Source: Gryganskiella cystojenkinii
Taxonomy: Eukaryota > Mortierellomycota > Mortierellomycetes > Mortierellales > Mortierellaceae
DNA length: 34,977 nucleotides
Direction of reading: 5' to 3'
Assembly (NCBI GenBank): GCA_015852425.1
Contig: JAAAIG010000374.1
Coordinates: 1 to 34,977, forward strand
Shown here: positions 9,854 to 19,642 of the stretch, one piece after another
How the letters are laid out: each line of letters starts with the position of its first letter
Position numbering within the stretch: position 1 is the stretch's first letter
Translations under genes and position numbers: made by a program
The notes under the pieces: generated by a model
Databases searched by the model: none
Told to the model about the DNA's origin: nothing
Seen by the model: the letters and a program-made list of their open reading frames with translations, nothing else

Positions 9854-10693
9854 CCCCGTCTCACAAAATTGGTGGCGTTCCCTTACCTTGTCGCTGTGGT
9901 GGCGAGGAGAGTCCTTGGATTTGTAGGTGCTCTTACTCCTACTGGGTTGGACATGACGCTGATATTGAACTGATACTCGTCGGTAGACTCCAGCCGAGAC
10001 CCTAAACTCTTAAAATAATCACTTCAGTTCCATTCATGATACACCAAAGCCTCACGAGATAACCTGTGTGTTGCGCTGCACTCTCTCTTTTTGTGAAAGA
10101 AAACATGAAGGAAATAAATGTTTTATGAGAGAGAATAACAGTTGACAATTTATTGGGACCTGTCAGTCTCTTGGATAGCTGTCGACCAGAAGATCGAACA
10201 ATGCCACGATACTACCGAAGACTGGCCCACAGACTAGACCAGTGCCCATACAATGCAACCAAGAAGGTACCCAATGGCATCCTTGGGCTGGTCAAGGAGA
10301 CTAAAAAAGCAAAAATGAAATAAAAAATGGTGTAACGACCCCCGTGGTTGACTGGGGAACGCGGCGAAGGGCAAACAACAACGGCGACAAATACGCGCAG
10401 TGAAGGGAAATCCAAAAATCATGCAAGTCAACAGGGAAAAGAACTTGGCTTTAATTGGACCAGATCTTGCCTTCGACAACGGCCCTTTTTCAGGGGACAA
10501 GGAATTTTTCTTGTGGGATCGTTTCCTTCTTGGACGGAGTGTGTTTCTTTTTTCCCCTTTGCTTCTCTTTTTTTGACATTCGCCATTTCTCCTGTCATAC
10601 ACACACACACACACACACATACACGGCCAATAGACCATTCTTTTCTTTTCCATTTCCCCTCTCTCTCTTAACTCCCATTTCTCCTTGTTGAGC
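9854..10693. other. Divergent promoter region, eIF3f / M28 peptidase
   Basis: Head-to-head intergenic DNA. The right half (about 10490-10690) is pyrimidine-rich on the plus strand and contains an (AC)10 microsatellite at 10599-10619, typical of a fungal 5' leader for the peptidase. A minus-strand frame near 10235-10300 ends in a hydrophobic segment after an acceptor-like TTTTTTAG. I could not build a gene from it. Confidence 0.5.
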
Positions 10694-12847
10694 ATGAGTG
10701 AGAAGAAATATTCTCTTTTGCCCACGACGGCTGAGGAAGCAGAGGCCGCCATTGCAGCCCCTGCTTATACCGAGACTGCAGAGAACGACGCAACCACAGC
10801 TGCAACAGCTGCACGTCGCCGCAAGATGCGAGTTGGTCTTCTCAAGTTGTCTCTCTTTGCATTCATTTTTTACTACCTTTTTCTGATGCCCTTTGGCGAT
10901 GATGACCAAGAGAACGAGGACTGGAAGAGTCGCCATGGACGTCGCCATGGACGTCGTCATGGTGGCAAACATGGTTGTCATGGCCGGAAGAAACGTGACG
11001 AAAAGTTCAAGTTTGAGGATCATATGCAGACCGAAATCGACAAGCTCGTTGCCGGAAGTCTTGAGTCCAGGTATGTTGTTCTTTCTGTCGATCATCGTCC
11101 TCTTTTCCCTCTTTTTTGCTCAATTGATCCCTAATCTGTAATTTTCTTGTTGTGTGTATCCCCTTTCAATAATTGTTTGATATCTATCACAGCATCGTCT
11201 GGGATCGCTTGGCCGAGATGACTGATACCTACGGTAACCGCATCGCTGGATCAGAAGCCCTCGAGAAGGTGAGTTGATTGACGGCGTGCGGCGAAGAATA
11301 CTAAATTGCTCATTTTCGACAGCCATGACACAAGACACTCTCTTCTGCTCATTCTTCCTCACATGGTGATCTTACAAATCTGAACTAACCAACTCCGCTT
11401 CCTGTAGTCAATTGACTGGATCGTGGACAAAATCAAGGGCGATGGTCTATCTGTCACCACCGAGGATGTCGTTATTGATTTCTGGCAGCGTAATGAAGAG
11501 TCCCTCTACTTTTTGTCACCCACTCGTGGACCCGTCAAGTTGCACATGTTGGGTTTGGGTTTCAGTGCCCCCACCGTCAAGGAGGGCATCAAGGCTGAGG
11601 TAATTGTCGTCACCTCCAAGGCCCAGGTCGAAGACTTGGGCAAACAGGGACTTCTCAAGGGAAGAATCGTCCTTTACAACAAGCCTTTCGAGTCTTATGA
11701 CAAGGATGTATCTTACCGTGGCAATGGCGCTCTCTGGGCTCAGGAATACGGTGCCGTCGCTGCTTTGGTCCGATCTGTTGGTCCATTCTCCTTGCAGACC
11801 CCTCATACTGGTAACTCTGCTGCAGCCAAGATCCCTGCGGCTTCCATCTCTGCCGAGGATGCTGAGCTCTTGGCCCGTTCGCTGAAGAGACACCAGGAGA
11901 ACCCGGAACAGTTTAAGGAGTGGCCCAAGGTTCACTTGACCATGAACGCCTTCACGGATTTGAAGTCCAAAGTGTCCCGTAACATCATTGTCGAACTCAA
12001 GGGACGCGAAAGACCCGACGAGGTGGTCGTTGTTGGTGGTCATATTGACAGCTGGGATGTCGGCAGTGGCGCCGTGGACGATGGCGCCGGGTGCTTTATT
12101 GGCTGGGAGACCATCCGTCAGCTCGCCAAATTGGATCGCCCTCCTCGCCGTACCGTCCGCGCCGTTTTCTGGACCTCAGAAGAGAACGGATCTCCCGGTG
12201 GTCGTGTGTATGCCGCTAACCACCCGGAGACCAACACCACCCGTCACGTCTTTGCCTTTGAATCCGATAACGGTGTCTTTGATCCCTATGGTATCCGATT
12301 CACTGGCGGTCGTCGTGCCGCTGATGAACAGGGCGAGACGACCTCTTCAGAGTTCATGACTGCTGCTGGTGAGCACTTTTTGGGATCACGCGAGGATCTG
12401 GGATACCCCGGTGCCGGTCAATGGGTTCTTCCTAACGGTGGTGGTGCTGATATCGGTCCTTTGTGCCGTCAAGGAGTTGCCTGTGCTCAGTTCACGCCTG
12501 CGGATCCCTTCCCCTTGCCTTATTCGACCTCTCCTTATGCTATTAAGAAGCCCTCGGCTGATGATGATAATGATGAGGATGTTGAGGATGATGACTTGAA
12601 ATCGGCGATTGCGGATCAGGAGCAGGAACATCGTCGTCGTCGTCTCCATCGCCGTCAGCATCGTCACCATCATGGTGAGGATGAGCAAAGCGATCCTCCT
12701 CGTCGCGCAGTCGATAGCGGCTACTTCTACTACCACCATACCGAGGCCGACACCATGAACGCGTTCACTCCTAACCAGGCAAAGAACTCGGCTGCCGTCA
12801 TGGCTGTCTGGACCTATATCGCCGCCGAGAGCAACGTCGAGCTTTAA
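10694..12847 (+). CDS. Membrane-anchored M28 zinc metallopeptidase
   Basis: Exons 10694-11070, 11193-11268 and 11408-12847, with 122- and 139-nt introns, encode 630 aa. A cytosolic head of about 50 residues is followed by one hydrophobic segment (about 53-71, LLKLSLFAFIFYYLFLMPF), suggesting a type II membrane protein. Next comes an Arg/His/Gly-rich linker built on a 12-nt DNA repeat (about 10925-10985). The catalytic domain resembles the plasma glutamate carboxypeptidase (carboxypeptidase Q) branch. Visible motifs are HIDSWD from His363, VDDGAG with Asp375, TSEENG with the Glu409-Glu410 pair, FESDNG with Asp438, and HHTEADTM at 594-601. Together these supply the usual two-zinc ligands and general base. 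It likely acts as an exopeptidase in the secretory or vacuolar lumen. An insert of about 60 residues (about 532-589), first acidic and then Arg/His-rich, sits just before the last histidine motif. Substrate unknown. Confidence 0.9.
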
Positions 12848-13351
12848 ACAAAGTGTTTGCAAAAAGCGTTAATCCCCTTCCAAGAATAACTTCGCTAATG
12901 GGGGTAGAAAATAAACAAGGGTTATATATGGATTGCTGAGGGTGTGATATGTTGCTATAGTGAGCACAACGGGTTATGGCAAGGTGAGTGTGGCGAATGA
13001 AGACGTGAAAGAATATGCGTCTTCCTCGGGATTATCTCATTTGTGAGAGAGGGAGAAGAACATAGTATGTTTTGCTTTCGTTGAAAAAGAGCAAAGAGTC
13101 TGGCTTTAGTTGATGTCTTAGACTCATAAGGATAAACGGGTTCATCACCCGCTGCTGTACCCTCTTTCTCACGTATTTCTCTTGCTCTCTTTCACACATC
13201 GCTTGTCATCTTACTCATCCTCCTTATTTCATTCCTTCTTCCTTACGCCTTTCCTCCATCCTCCGTTGTCGCGTCTTTTGTGACTCCATCGTCATTGTCC
13301 TCGTCACCATTGCTACGCCTCTTCTCACATTCTTCATCTTTTTTGACTTCA
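12848..13351. other. 3' UTR of the peptidase and promoter of the F-box/LRR gene
   Basis: AATAAA at 12910-12915, 63 nt after the peptidase stop, is a likely poly(A) signal. From about 13160 the plus strand becomes pyrimidine-rich (CTCTTTCTC, TCCTCC runs) up to the next start codon. This looks like a short 5' leader. No other gene is seen. Confidence 0.5.
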
Positions 13352-14638
13352 ATGTTCCAGACGCATCCCCTCGATCTACATGAGATTCGCTCAAGAATCG
13401 CCAGTAGTCTTGACCTCAAAGACCTCGCGTCCTGTGCGTGTGTGAGTCACCATTGGAACGACTCGTTTACGCCGCCACTCTACAACTCTGTCTTCTTGTC
13501 GAAACAAGGCGCTAGCCCTAGCTTGGAATCTGTCGAGAGAAACAAGCACCTCATCAGACGCCTGACGATTTCCTGCTTTGCGGAGCTATCCACATCTACA
13601 CGAGGCAACTTGGTTTCTAGCATCATGGCCAACAATACTCTGACCACTTTGAACCTGATGTACATCTCGATCGAATCCAAGGGAGCTCAGGAACTGGCTG
13701 AGGCACTCAAGACCAACTCGACTCTGACCTCTTTGGGCTTGGCTAAAAACAGGATCGGAGACAGTGGAGCTCAAGCGCTGGCTGAGGCACTCAAGAACAA
13801 CTCAACTCTGTCCACTTTGGTTTTAGTGTCCAATTCGATCGGAGACAATGGAGCTCAGGCGCTGGCTGAATCACTCAAGGCCAACTCAGCTCTTTCCACT
13901 TTGAGATTAAGTTCCAACTCGATCGGGGACAATGGAGCTCAGGCACTGGCAGAGGTACTCAAGACCAACTCGACTCTGACCACTTTGGACTTGGGGTCCA
14001 ACTCGATCGGGGACAACGGAGCTCAGGCGCTGGCTGAGGCACTCAAGAACAACTCAACTCTGTCCACTTTGAACATGATGTACAACTCGATCAGGAACAA
14101 TGGAGCTCAAGCGCTGGCTGAAGCACTCAAGACTAACTCAACTCTGTCCACTTTGGGATTAAATTCCAACTCGATCGGGGACAATGGAGCTCAGGCACTG
14201 GCAGAGGTACTCAAGACCAACTCGACTCTGACCACTTTGGACTTGGGGTCCAATTCGATCGAATCCAACGGAGCTCAGGCGCTGGCTGAAGCACTCAAGG
14301 CCAACTCAGCTCTGTCCACTTTAGACCTGGGGTACAGCTCGATCGGGGACAGTGGAGCTCAGGCGTTGGCAGAGGCACTGAAGACCAACTCGACTCTCAC
14401 CACTTTGAGCTTGAAGTCCAACTCGATCGAGGACAACGGAGCTCAGGCGCTGGCTGAGGCACTCAAGACCAACTCGACTCTGACCACTTTGGGCTTGGCT
14501 AAAAACAGGATCGGAGACAGTGGAGCTCAGACGCTGGCTGAAGCACTCAAGACCAACTCGGCTCTGTCCACTTTGAACTTGTACAAAATTCCGATTGGAG
14601 ACAGTGGGGCTGAGACAGTGGGGAGATGCCGTATTTAG
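13352..14638 (+). CDS. F-box protein with RNase-inhibitor-type leucine-rich repeats
   Basis: Single-exon gene encoding 428 aa from the first ATG. Residues about 8-45 (LHEIRSRIASSLDLKDLASCACVSHHWNDSF) match the degenerate F-box of fungal F-box proteins, which would bind Skp1 in an SCF ubiquitin ligase. From about residue 90 come LRR-RI repeats of 28 residues with consensus GAQALAEALKTNSTLTTLDL. Eleven are exactly 84 nt each (13683-14606) without any indel, after one diverged repeat. The repeat array should form a horseshoe for substrate binding. The last unit breaks off in GAETVGRCRI and a stop, so the array may be truncated. No intron is present, unlike most genes here. A likely role is substrate choice for ubiquitylation, inferred from domains; the target is unknown. 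Confidence 0.8.
   Translation: MFQTHPLDLHEIRSRIASSLDLKDLASCACVSHHWNDSFTPPLYNSVFLSKQGASPSLESVERNKHLIRRLTISCFAELSTSTRGNLVSSIMANNTLTTLNLMYISIESKGAQELAEALKTNSTLTSLGLAKNRIGDSGAQALAEALKNNSTLSTLVLVSNSIGDNGAQALAESLKANSALSTLRLSSNSIGDNGAQALAEVLKTNSTLTTLDLGSNSIGDNGAQALAEALKNNSTLSTLNMMYNSIRNNGAQALAEALKTNSTLSTLGLNSNSIGDNGAQALAEVLKTNSTLTTLDLGSNSIESNGAQALAEALKANSALSTLDLGYSSIGDSGAQALAEALKTNSTLTTLSLKSNSIEDNGAQALAEALKTNSTLTTLGLAKNRIGDSGAQTLAEALKTNSALSTLNLYKIPIGDSGAETVGRCRI
13683..14606 (+). repeat. Eleven tandem 84-nt LRR-coding repeats
   Basis: GAGCTC recurs at 13683, 13767, 13851, 13935, 14019, 14103, 14187, 14271, 14355, 14439 and 14523, exactly 84 nt apart. A degenerate GGGCTG falls on phase at 14607. Units 2-3-4 resemble units 5-6-7, a 252-nt higher-order block. 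Units 1 and 10 share the LGLAKNRIGDS ending. DNA-level similarity this high points to recent unequal exchange or gene conversion. Confidence 0.9.
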
Positions 14639-15474
14639 GGATAAATAGTGATTACTAGGGTATCAATGGCTATAACATGCTCCTTCGATTTGGCCGGGTG
14701 AACTTGGACTTGCAGTAAAATCGAGGCGACAACGCAGAGAATTATGTGCGTAAACATCTGACAAAGCAAGCCAGAGCTAAACGGGCCACTGTTGTGGGCG
14801 AAGGTGATGCTCGGAGTTTGTCGGCGAGGGAGGATGGCCCTACGTTCAACATTTCAATTACAGGAGTGTTGGCGCTGTGGAGGCCATTATGGATATTTGT
14901 GGGTGGAAAATACATGGCTACTCACATGCTTGATGTATTTTATCAACGGACCTGCCAGTAACCGCGGGCGACTGTTGAAACGAGCAAGTGACCAGGAAAT
15001 CACCAGAGAGCACAAACATTTTCCTTGATGCTACTGTAAGGGGACGAAATATCTCTCTCGTCCTAAGAACATGGAAGGTACGTGCTGGTAGATATGGAGC
15101 GAGTGCTATAATGTGCATTATGCCATGGAACAAGGGCTGTGAAGTTTGCTTTAAGGCCAGAATTCGATAATATGTAGTATCGTGATTACTTCAAGTCTTT
15201 CCGTTATGGGCAAACGAAAAAAATGATAATGCTGTACCACTCCTGGAGGGAGGACGTGGACACTTGGATAGGGCCTGATGCGGGCTACGATACCTATCAG
15301 GACCTGGCTGAGAAATTTCTTGGCCGGGAAGGAAACTGCAGTTGGCTAACTGAATTAATCGTCTCTTCGGCCTCCATCCTTCGCTCGCATATTTGCCACC
15401 AAGTTTTGTTACAGTGTGACCTGCCAATTCATTCTCGCGACCTCTGTACCGAAACGGACTGATTGAGCGCCGCC
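14639..15474. other. Gene-free stretch after the F-box/LRR gene
   Basis: No gene is supported. The open frames 14746-14961 and 15223-15462 have no recognisable domain and look like chance frames or decayed sequence. Codon pattern and base composition differ from the flanking genes. Confidence 0.4.
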
Positions 15475-15747
15475 ATGGACAGGAACACTGAGCTACAGGA
15501 ACTCAACTCGGATCTCTTGAAAAGAGTCGCAGTGATGAACAAGACCATGCTCGATATGCAACAACGAACACTTGACTGTCTCGCCAACATCCAGATACGC
15601 ATCTAGGCCGTCTAAACTCATACATAGGAGTTGCACGAGTGCCTAATTCCGAGACTTTTTATTATCTTGCCAATGATCCCTCGTCGTCGGAGGCGATCCT
15701 GAAACCGTTCTCGAATCAGTTTCGAATCTATTTCCTACTTGAATATA
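15475..15747 (+). pseudogene. Decayed fragment of a Mortierella-type coiled-coil repeat protein
   Basis: ATG 15475 opens a 43-codon frame ending at TAG 15604-15606, with a heptad-like segment (MLDMQQRTLDCLANIQ). Reading on in the same frame past three stops gives ELHECLIPRLFIILP at about 15632-15676. After a shift of frame the line DPSSSEAILKPFSNQFRIYFL follows and ends at TAG 15745-15747. From memory this order (heptad segment, ELHEYPIPRLFIVLP-like, KPFSNQFRLYFL-like) matches a large family of multi-copy proteins in Mortierella-type fungi. Here it is broken by several nonsense codons and at least one frameshift and is cut off at its 3' end. The fragment is not expected to make a working protein. 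The family function is unknown to me. Confidence 0.6.
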
Positions 15748-16231
15748 CATAGCACAATGAGTTTCGCCCAATTTTCTCTCTTTTTCTCTCTCTCCCGGAG
15801 TGAGCCAAATGTTGGAGGATGAATCCTCGAGTCCTGGTACTTGAATCCTCGAGCCCTGTCACGCTTTTGGACCTTCAGATCGCAGTGTTGGCGTGATATA
15901 GTGCAGGATGATCTGACAAGATCGCCATCACGGCCATATAAAGAGGACACCACATTGTCCACGAACATATCAAACGCGTCTCAAGGACCCAACAGCACCA
16001 GAAAATTAACCCCGAGTTTTTTACCCAATGACTTCCATGGATCAGCCTCTAGCTACAGCAATGTGGCCGAGGATGGATAATCGTCTTAAATTGTCTACTT
16101 TAATGCAAAAATACAAAACAGGAAAAAGACAGAAAAGCACTTGTTATTCGATACCATGAACGACAGGCAGTAGAAGTACCTAGCAGTACCACAGGCATCG
16201 TTCAGCTTGAATACAAGGTGATCCCTATATA
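15748..16231. other. Gene-free decayed stretch between the pseudogene and the MITE
   Basis: No gene is supported. A 16-bp imperfect direct repeat, TGAATCCTCGAG(T/C)CCT, occurs twice near 15820-15860. The open frame 15841-16080 has no family signature. Confidence 0.35.
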
Positions 16232-16378
16232 CAGTCAACACTAGTTATAAGGAACACACATACACGAAATTCCGACTGTAGTGAACAATTCTACGCCGAA
16301 GAGCCGCGCAAACCCCCCTAACAAACCGTGAACTCGGTCTATAGCGACCAAAAACAACAAAATATCAACGGTCGACTG
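16232..16378. mobile_element. pogo/Tigger-like MITE
   Basis: A 147-bp element begins CAGTCAAC and ends GTCGACTG (reverse complement CAGTCGAC), flanked on both sides by TA, the target duplication of Tc1/mariner/pogo transposons. Extending the ends inward gives 12 of 17 matching bases. Internal phrases such as GTTATAAGGAAC and CTATAGCGACC resemble the GTTATAACGAAC modules found at the ends of pogo/Tigger-type elements (family knowledge). It has no coding capacity, so it would depend on a transposase elsewhere. Orientation cannot be set. Confidence 0.6.
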
Positions 16379-17566
16379 TATTAAATGTAAGCAAGATTAG
16401 CTTTGCCCTCAAATGCACTCAGAAGCGACACATCACCAACCTAGAACGACAGCTCCAATTATGGTAAAAACTCTACAGGACTATTACCATCGCCGGTTCT
16501 AAAAGGCAAGATACTCATAAGAACTAAGCTTCACTTTGGTGTAATATGGATTGGCAGTTATTTGAAATGGCTTATTGCTAGATAAAAAATTTCGGTATGG
16601 TATTCAAAAACGAGTTCAATTGCAAATGACGTAAATCCACCTCATGTTAGACACGACTGAACATGCATGCAGTCGTAGCCATAGGACAATTAAATGCGCG
16701 TTACATCTCAAGCCTTTCTTTATTCTTCCTTTTTTGGTGATTCGATGTAAGAAAACTTCCACATACAGAGTCGAAACCCGCCAGTGTTCGTATCCTTCCT
16801 CTAAAAACTAAGACGGAAAGTTGGTTACCGCCACGGACTCAGGTCAGCTATCGGTCCGGTGCCTCCAGTGTCTTGGTTGCAAGGCAAACCAACAAGCGAC
16901 GCTCCTTATTTTATGTGTACCTAAAAAAACAGAATGAATGTAATAGTTCCCAAATAGCAAGCAGAGCGAATGGAAAAGGCATATCGTGGTCCTCGACGTA
17001 GACGCCTGCTTACATGGTCACTGAAAAGTACTCTGCCTGCCTGCCTATGATTCAGTCTTTAAAAATGCCTTGGACACGAATTCATTCCATGGGAGCCAGT
17101 AAAAAGTAAAACAAAATAACACTACGACAGTTGTCTGGACGAGCACAATAATCAAAATTAGACCCGGGACCCTCCGATTCGCTGCAGTCGGCAATTATCC
17201 TCGAAGATCCGCCCAGCAATAGATGGGAAGCGAGAGTACGAACAACAAACGTACCGAAAGATGTTATTTTGAAAAAACACCTTTGGAACATTTTGAATTA
17301 TGGTAGTCAGTAGCGACGTTTTACTAAAGCAGCAATGATCGTCGAAGGAACAACGCTCGTGAAGTTTGCACTTGGTGAAGAGGGAAATCAAGGATCAACC
17401 ACCAAAAGCTCCTTAGATATGAATATCGCTCATTTTTATGCAGTTTAGTCAAGCCTCACGGCACCCTTTTTTCAGCAACAGGATAGGTAGATTTTTGTCA
17501 ATAACTCAAAAAACAAGCACGACAACAGCAAATTTTCGTATATCAGATAATTAGTACTCAACAACC
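16379..17566. other. Gene-free, decayed stretch
   Basis: AT-richer than the flanking genes, with frequent stops in all frames. The longest minus-strand frames (17082-17291, 17158-17391) match no family I know. An exact ATCAGATAA lies at 17542-17550; one such match in about 32 kb is near chance expectation. Confidence 0.4.
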
Positions 17567-17731
17567 ATGGCGATACGAGGGAATGTGCTCTGTTTGCTAT
17601 CAAAGAGAAATCTCCAACCCATCGCTTCTCCACGATTTTTTAGTTCAATGGAGAGTACTCCTGCATCCAATCGTCGTCGGTGCTGCGGCTGCGGCAGTCA
17701 TCAGATCGTTAAGCTATGCAGTGTGTTTTAG
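17567..17731 (+). CDS. Small ORF with a mitochondrial-presequence-like start, possibly decayed
   Basis: A 54-codon frame begins MAIRGNVLCLLSKRNLQPIA and continues SPRFFSSMESTPASN. It is rich in Arg, Ser and hydrophobic residues without acids until Glu29, and RFFSS resembles a matrix-protease cleavage site. In the next frame the DNA reads HPIVVGAAAAAV and stays open to 17837. That glycine/alanine stretch is reminiscent of the membrane segment of small inner-membrane proteins such as Pam18, but I cannot confirm it. The frame switch suggests either a missed intron or a frameshifted relic. An ATCAGATAA motif ends 17 nt before the ATG. Low confidence that this is a functional gene. Confidence 0.25.
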   Translation: MAIRGNVLCLLSKRNLQPIASPRFFSSMESTPASNRRRCCGCGSHQIVKLCSVF

Positions 17732-17919
17732 AACAGATATATTTCAAGTCGGGGAATGTACAAAATGTTATGCTGTATTTGGTCCGCGTACTTCATCAAC
17801 GCCAGACATATATAAAAAAAAGAATCTCGATATGTAGAAAGTGAAAAAAAATCGCCCCTTCTCAAAAATCAATGACACGGTTTTCGTCCTTCAGAAAAAT
17901 CGGGTAAAAAGATGTTCGT

Positions 17920-19642
17920 TTAGGTCTTCTTGGTGAACCAGCCTTGAGCGGCGCCAATAATCAGAATGATAATGATGATCAACACCACGATACCAAGACC
18001 GATCCATTTCATCTAAAAAATAAAAAAAAGAAAGGCGAGAGTATAACGGCCAAAGATGACGGCGTGTTGTCAGCGACAGTCTCGCGAGAATCATTGCTCA
18101 GAAATCGTAGCTGGTACCGCCGAAACTGATCCCTCGGGATGTTTTCTTTACTATACCTTTCGAGCTGAGATTCCATGTTTGAGTGCCAGACCTACTTCTC
18201 CATCTCCCTTCTCAATATCTCGCTCCGCATTGTTAACAGACTGCTCAATCTCCTCAAACTGCATTTGTTGATCCGACACCAACACCTCGAGCTGCTTGAA
18301 CAACTGAGACAACTCGACAATACTCTCTTGCAACGAATGCAATTCCCGTTGACGGTTTTGAACCGCGGCAAATGCCTGTTGACCCCTCGACTGTTGCATA
18401 AGCTGTTGCGAAAACGCGCCAGATTGATCCTCGTCCACCAGTCTTCGAATATCATCTTCAGTCGCAGCCGGGTTAGCAATTCGGTATTGTCGTGCGACAG
18501 TCTCTTTAGATTTTTGACCGTTTTGGACCTGAACGTTTTGGAACCTCGTCAGCGCGTCCTTGAATTGTTTGCTGAGAGTCGATGTCCGAAGTTTTCGTCG
18601 GTCGTACTCTTCCTTTGTGCGCACGTTTCTGTTGGACTCTGTGAGGGCTGTGCAAATATAGCATAATCATATGAAAAAATAACACAAACAAAAACGACTT
18701 GTTAACGAAAACAGGGGTTCATACGAGTGGCGAAGCAAAGGCATTTATCTGTCTTCTTGGTCTCGGTCTTGTGTTCTTTACCTCGGAGGCGATCAAGGAT
18801 TTCGTTTGAGAGGCTGTTGGTCGTACGTGTCGTCTCCTCCAACTGCTTGGCTCCTATATCTCATGGAAAACATAGTATCAGTGTTTCTCTTGCTTGCATT
18901 TGTTGTTGGGACGTAAACAGAACGCATATCGTGTCTGAATAAAGGCCAAAAATAAATCGAAAAAAGGGGTGGTCTGGACAAAGCCGTCAATGAAATAAAA
19001 AAAATTCAAGTGGGTAAGGCAAGGATGCCATGAGGGGAGGCAAAGTCTACCTTCAGTATCGTTTCTGGCATTGAGACTCCGAGTGAAGAGCTGATCGACC
19101 TCATTGATGTTGGACTGGAACTGTTGGATCTTGGAAGAGATAACCTCGGTCTACACGAAAGAAGGCGAGTAAAGAGGAGGAGCCATTATCCCTAATCAGT
19201 AAAACAACGTACTCGAGCAAGGCGAACTTTGTGTGCCGACAGCGTTCCTCCGGGGTTTCGGGTATGACCTGTGATCACTCACCTCCTGAAAGAACTGACT
19301 CAGAGTATCCCCGCGCAGCGGTGCCATCTCGACTGGTTTCTGGTTATCCGAAGGAGGCGCATTTGTATAGGGGTTACTGTAGTTGAAGTTTTGATTGTTG
19401 TTGTTTGGGGCCAGGTAAGGGTAGGACGAGTTTTGGCTCTATTGTTTTCGGTCGGGAACAATGAGAAACGAGGCATGGGAAGGGAACGCGTGAGCCAAAA
19501 GGAAACAAAGTATGCGTGTGAGCATGTAATGTGGTCAAGAGCGATTATGCGCATGCTCGTAAAACAAGAAGGGCTCCGATCTCTTCTAGAAGTGGTTTTT
19601 TACCGAGCCATTGTTGAAGTCATTCAAACGGTCGCGACTCAT
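17920..19642 (-). CDS. SSO1: Plasma-membrane-type syntaxin (Qa-SNARE, Sso family)
   Basis: Tail-anchored t-SNARE that pairs with a SNAP-25-like protein and a synaptobrevin to fuse secretory vesicles with the target membrane. Exons on the minus strand: 19642-19604, 19438-19283, 19150-19051, 18853-18782, 18647-18157 and 18012-17920; introns are 165, 132, 197, 134 and 144 nt. The product is 316 aa. An Asn/Pro-rich head (about 1-55) precedes the Habc helices (about 60-180). The SNARE motif (about 200-262) contains ELSQLFKQLEVLVSDQQ, with the ionic-layer glutamine at 249. The last exon encodes the membrane anchor (Ile290 to about 308, GLGIVVLIIIIILIIG) and a short tail. GISARK before the anchor matches Sso-type proteins. 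The short first exon (13 codons) is supported by frame and splice sites. Sso is favoured over Pep12/Vam3 but not proven. Confidence 0.88.

Noticed and set aside
10235..10300. Minus-strand segment reading DQPKDAIGYLLGCIVWALV before a stop, after an acceptor-like TTTTTTAG
   Set aside because: It looks like a membrane-protein C-terminus, but no matching upstream exon was found and the flanking DNA looks like the peptidase leader. RNA data could overturn this.
10201..10323. 40-codon plus-strand ORF (MPRYYRRLAHRLDQ...)
   Set aside because: Short, no known family, and it overlaps the equally weak minus-strand candidate.
10599..10619. (AC)n tract as a possible CRISPR-like or structured repeat
   Set aside because: Plain dinucleotide microsatellite without spacers; CRISPR arrays are not expected in a fungal nuclear genome.
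11516..12043. 175-codon minus-strand ORF
   Set aside because: Antisense to the M28 peptidase exon; no recognisable motif.
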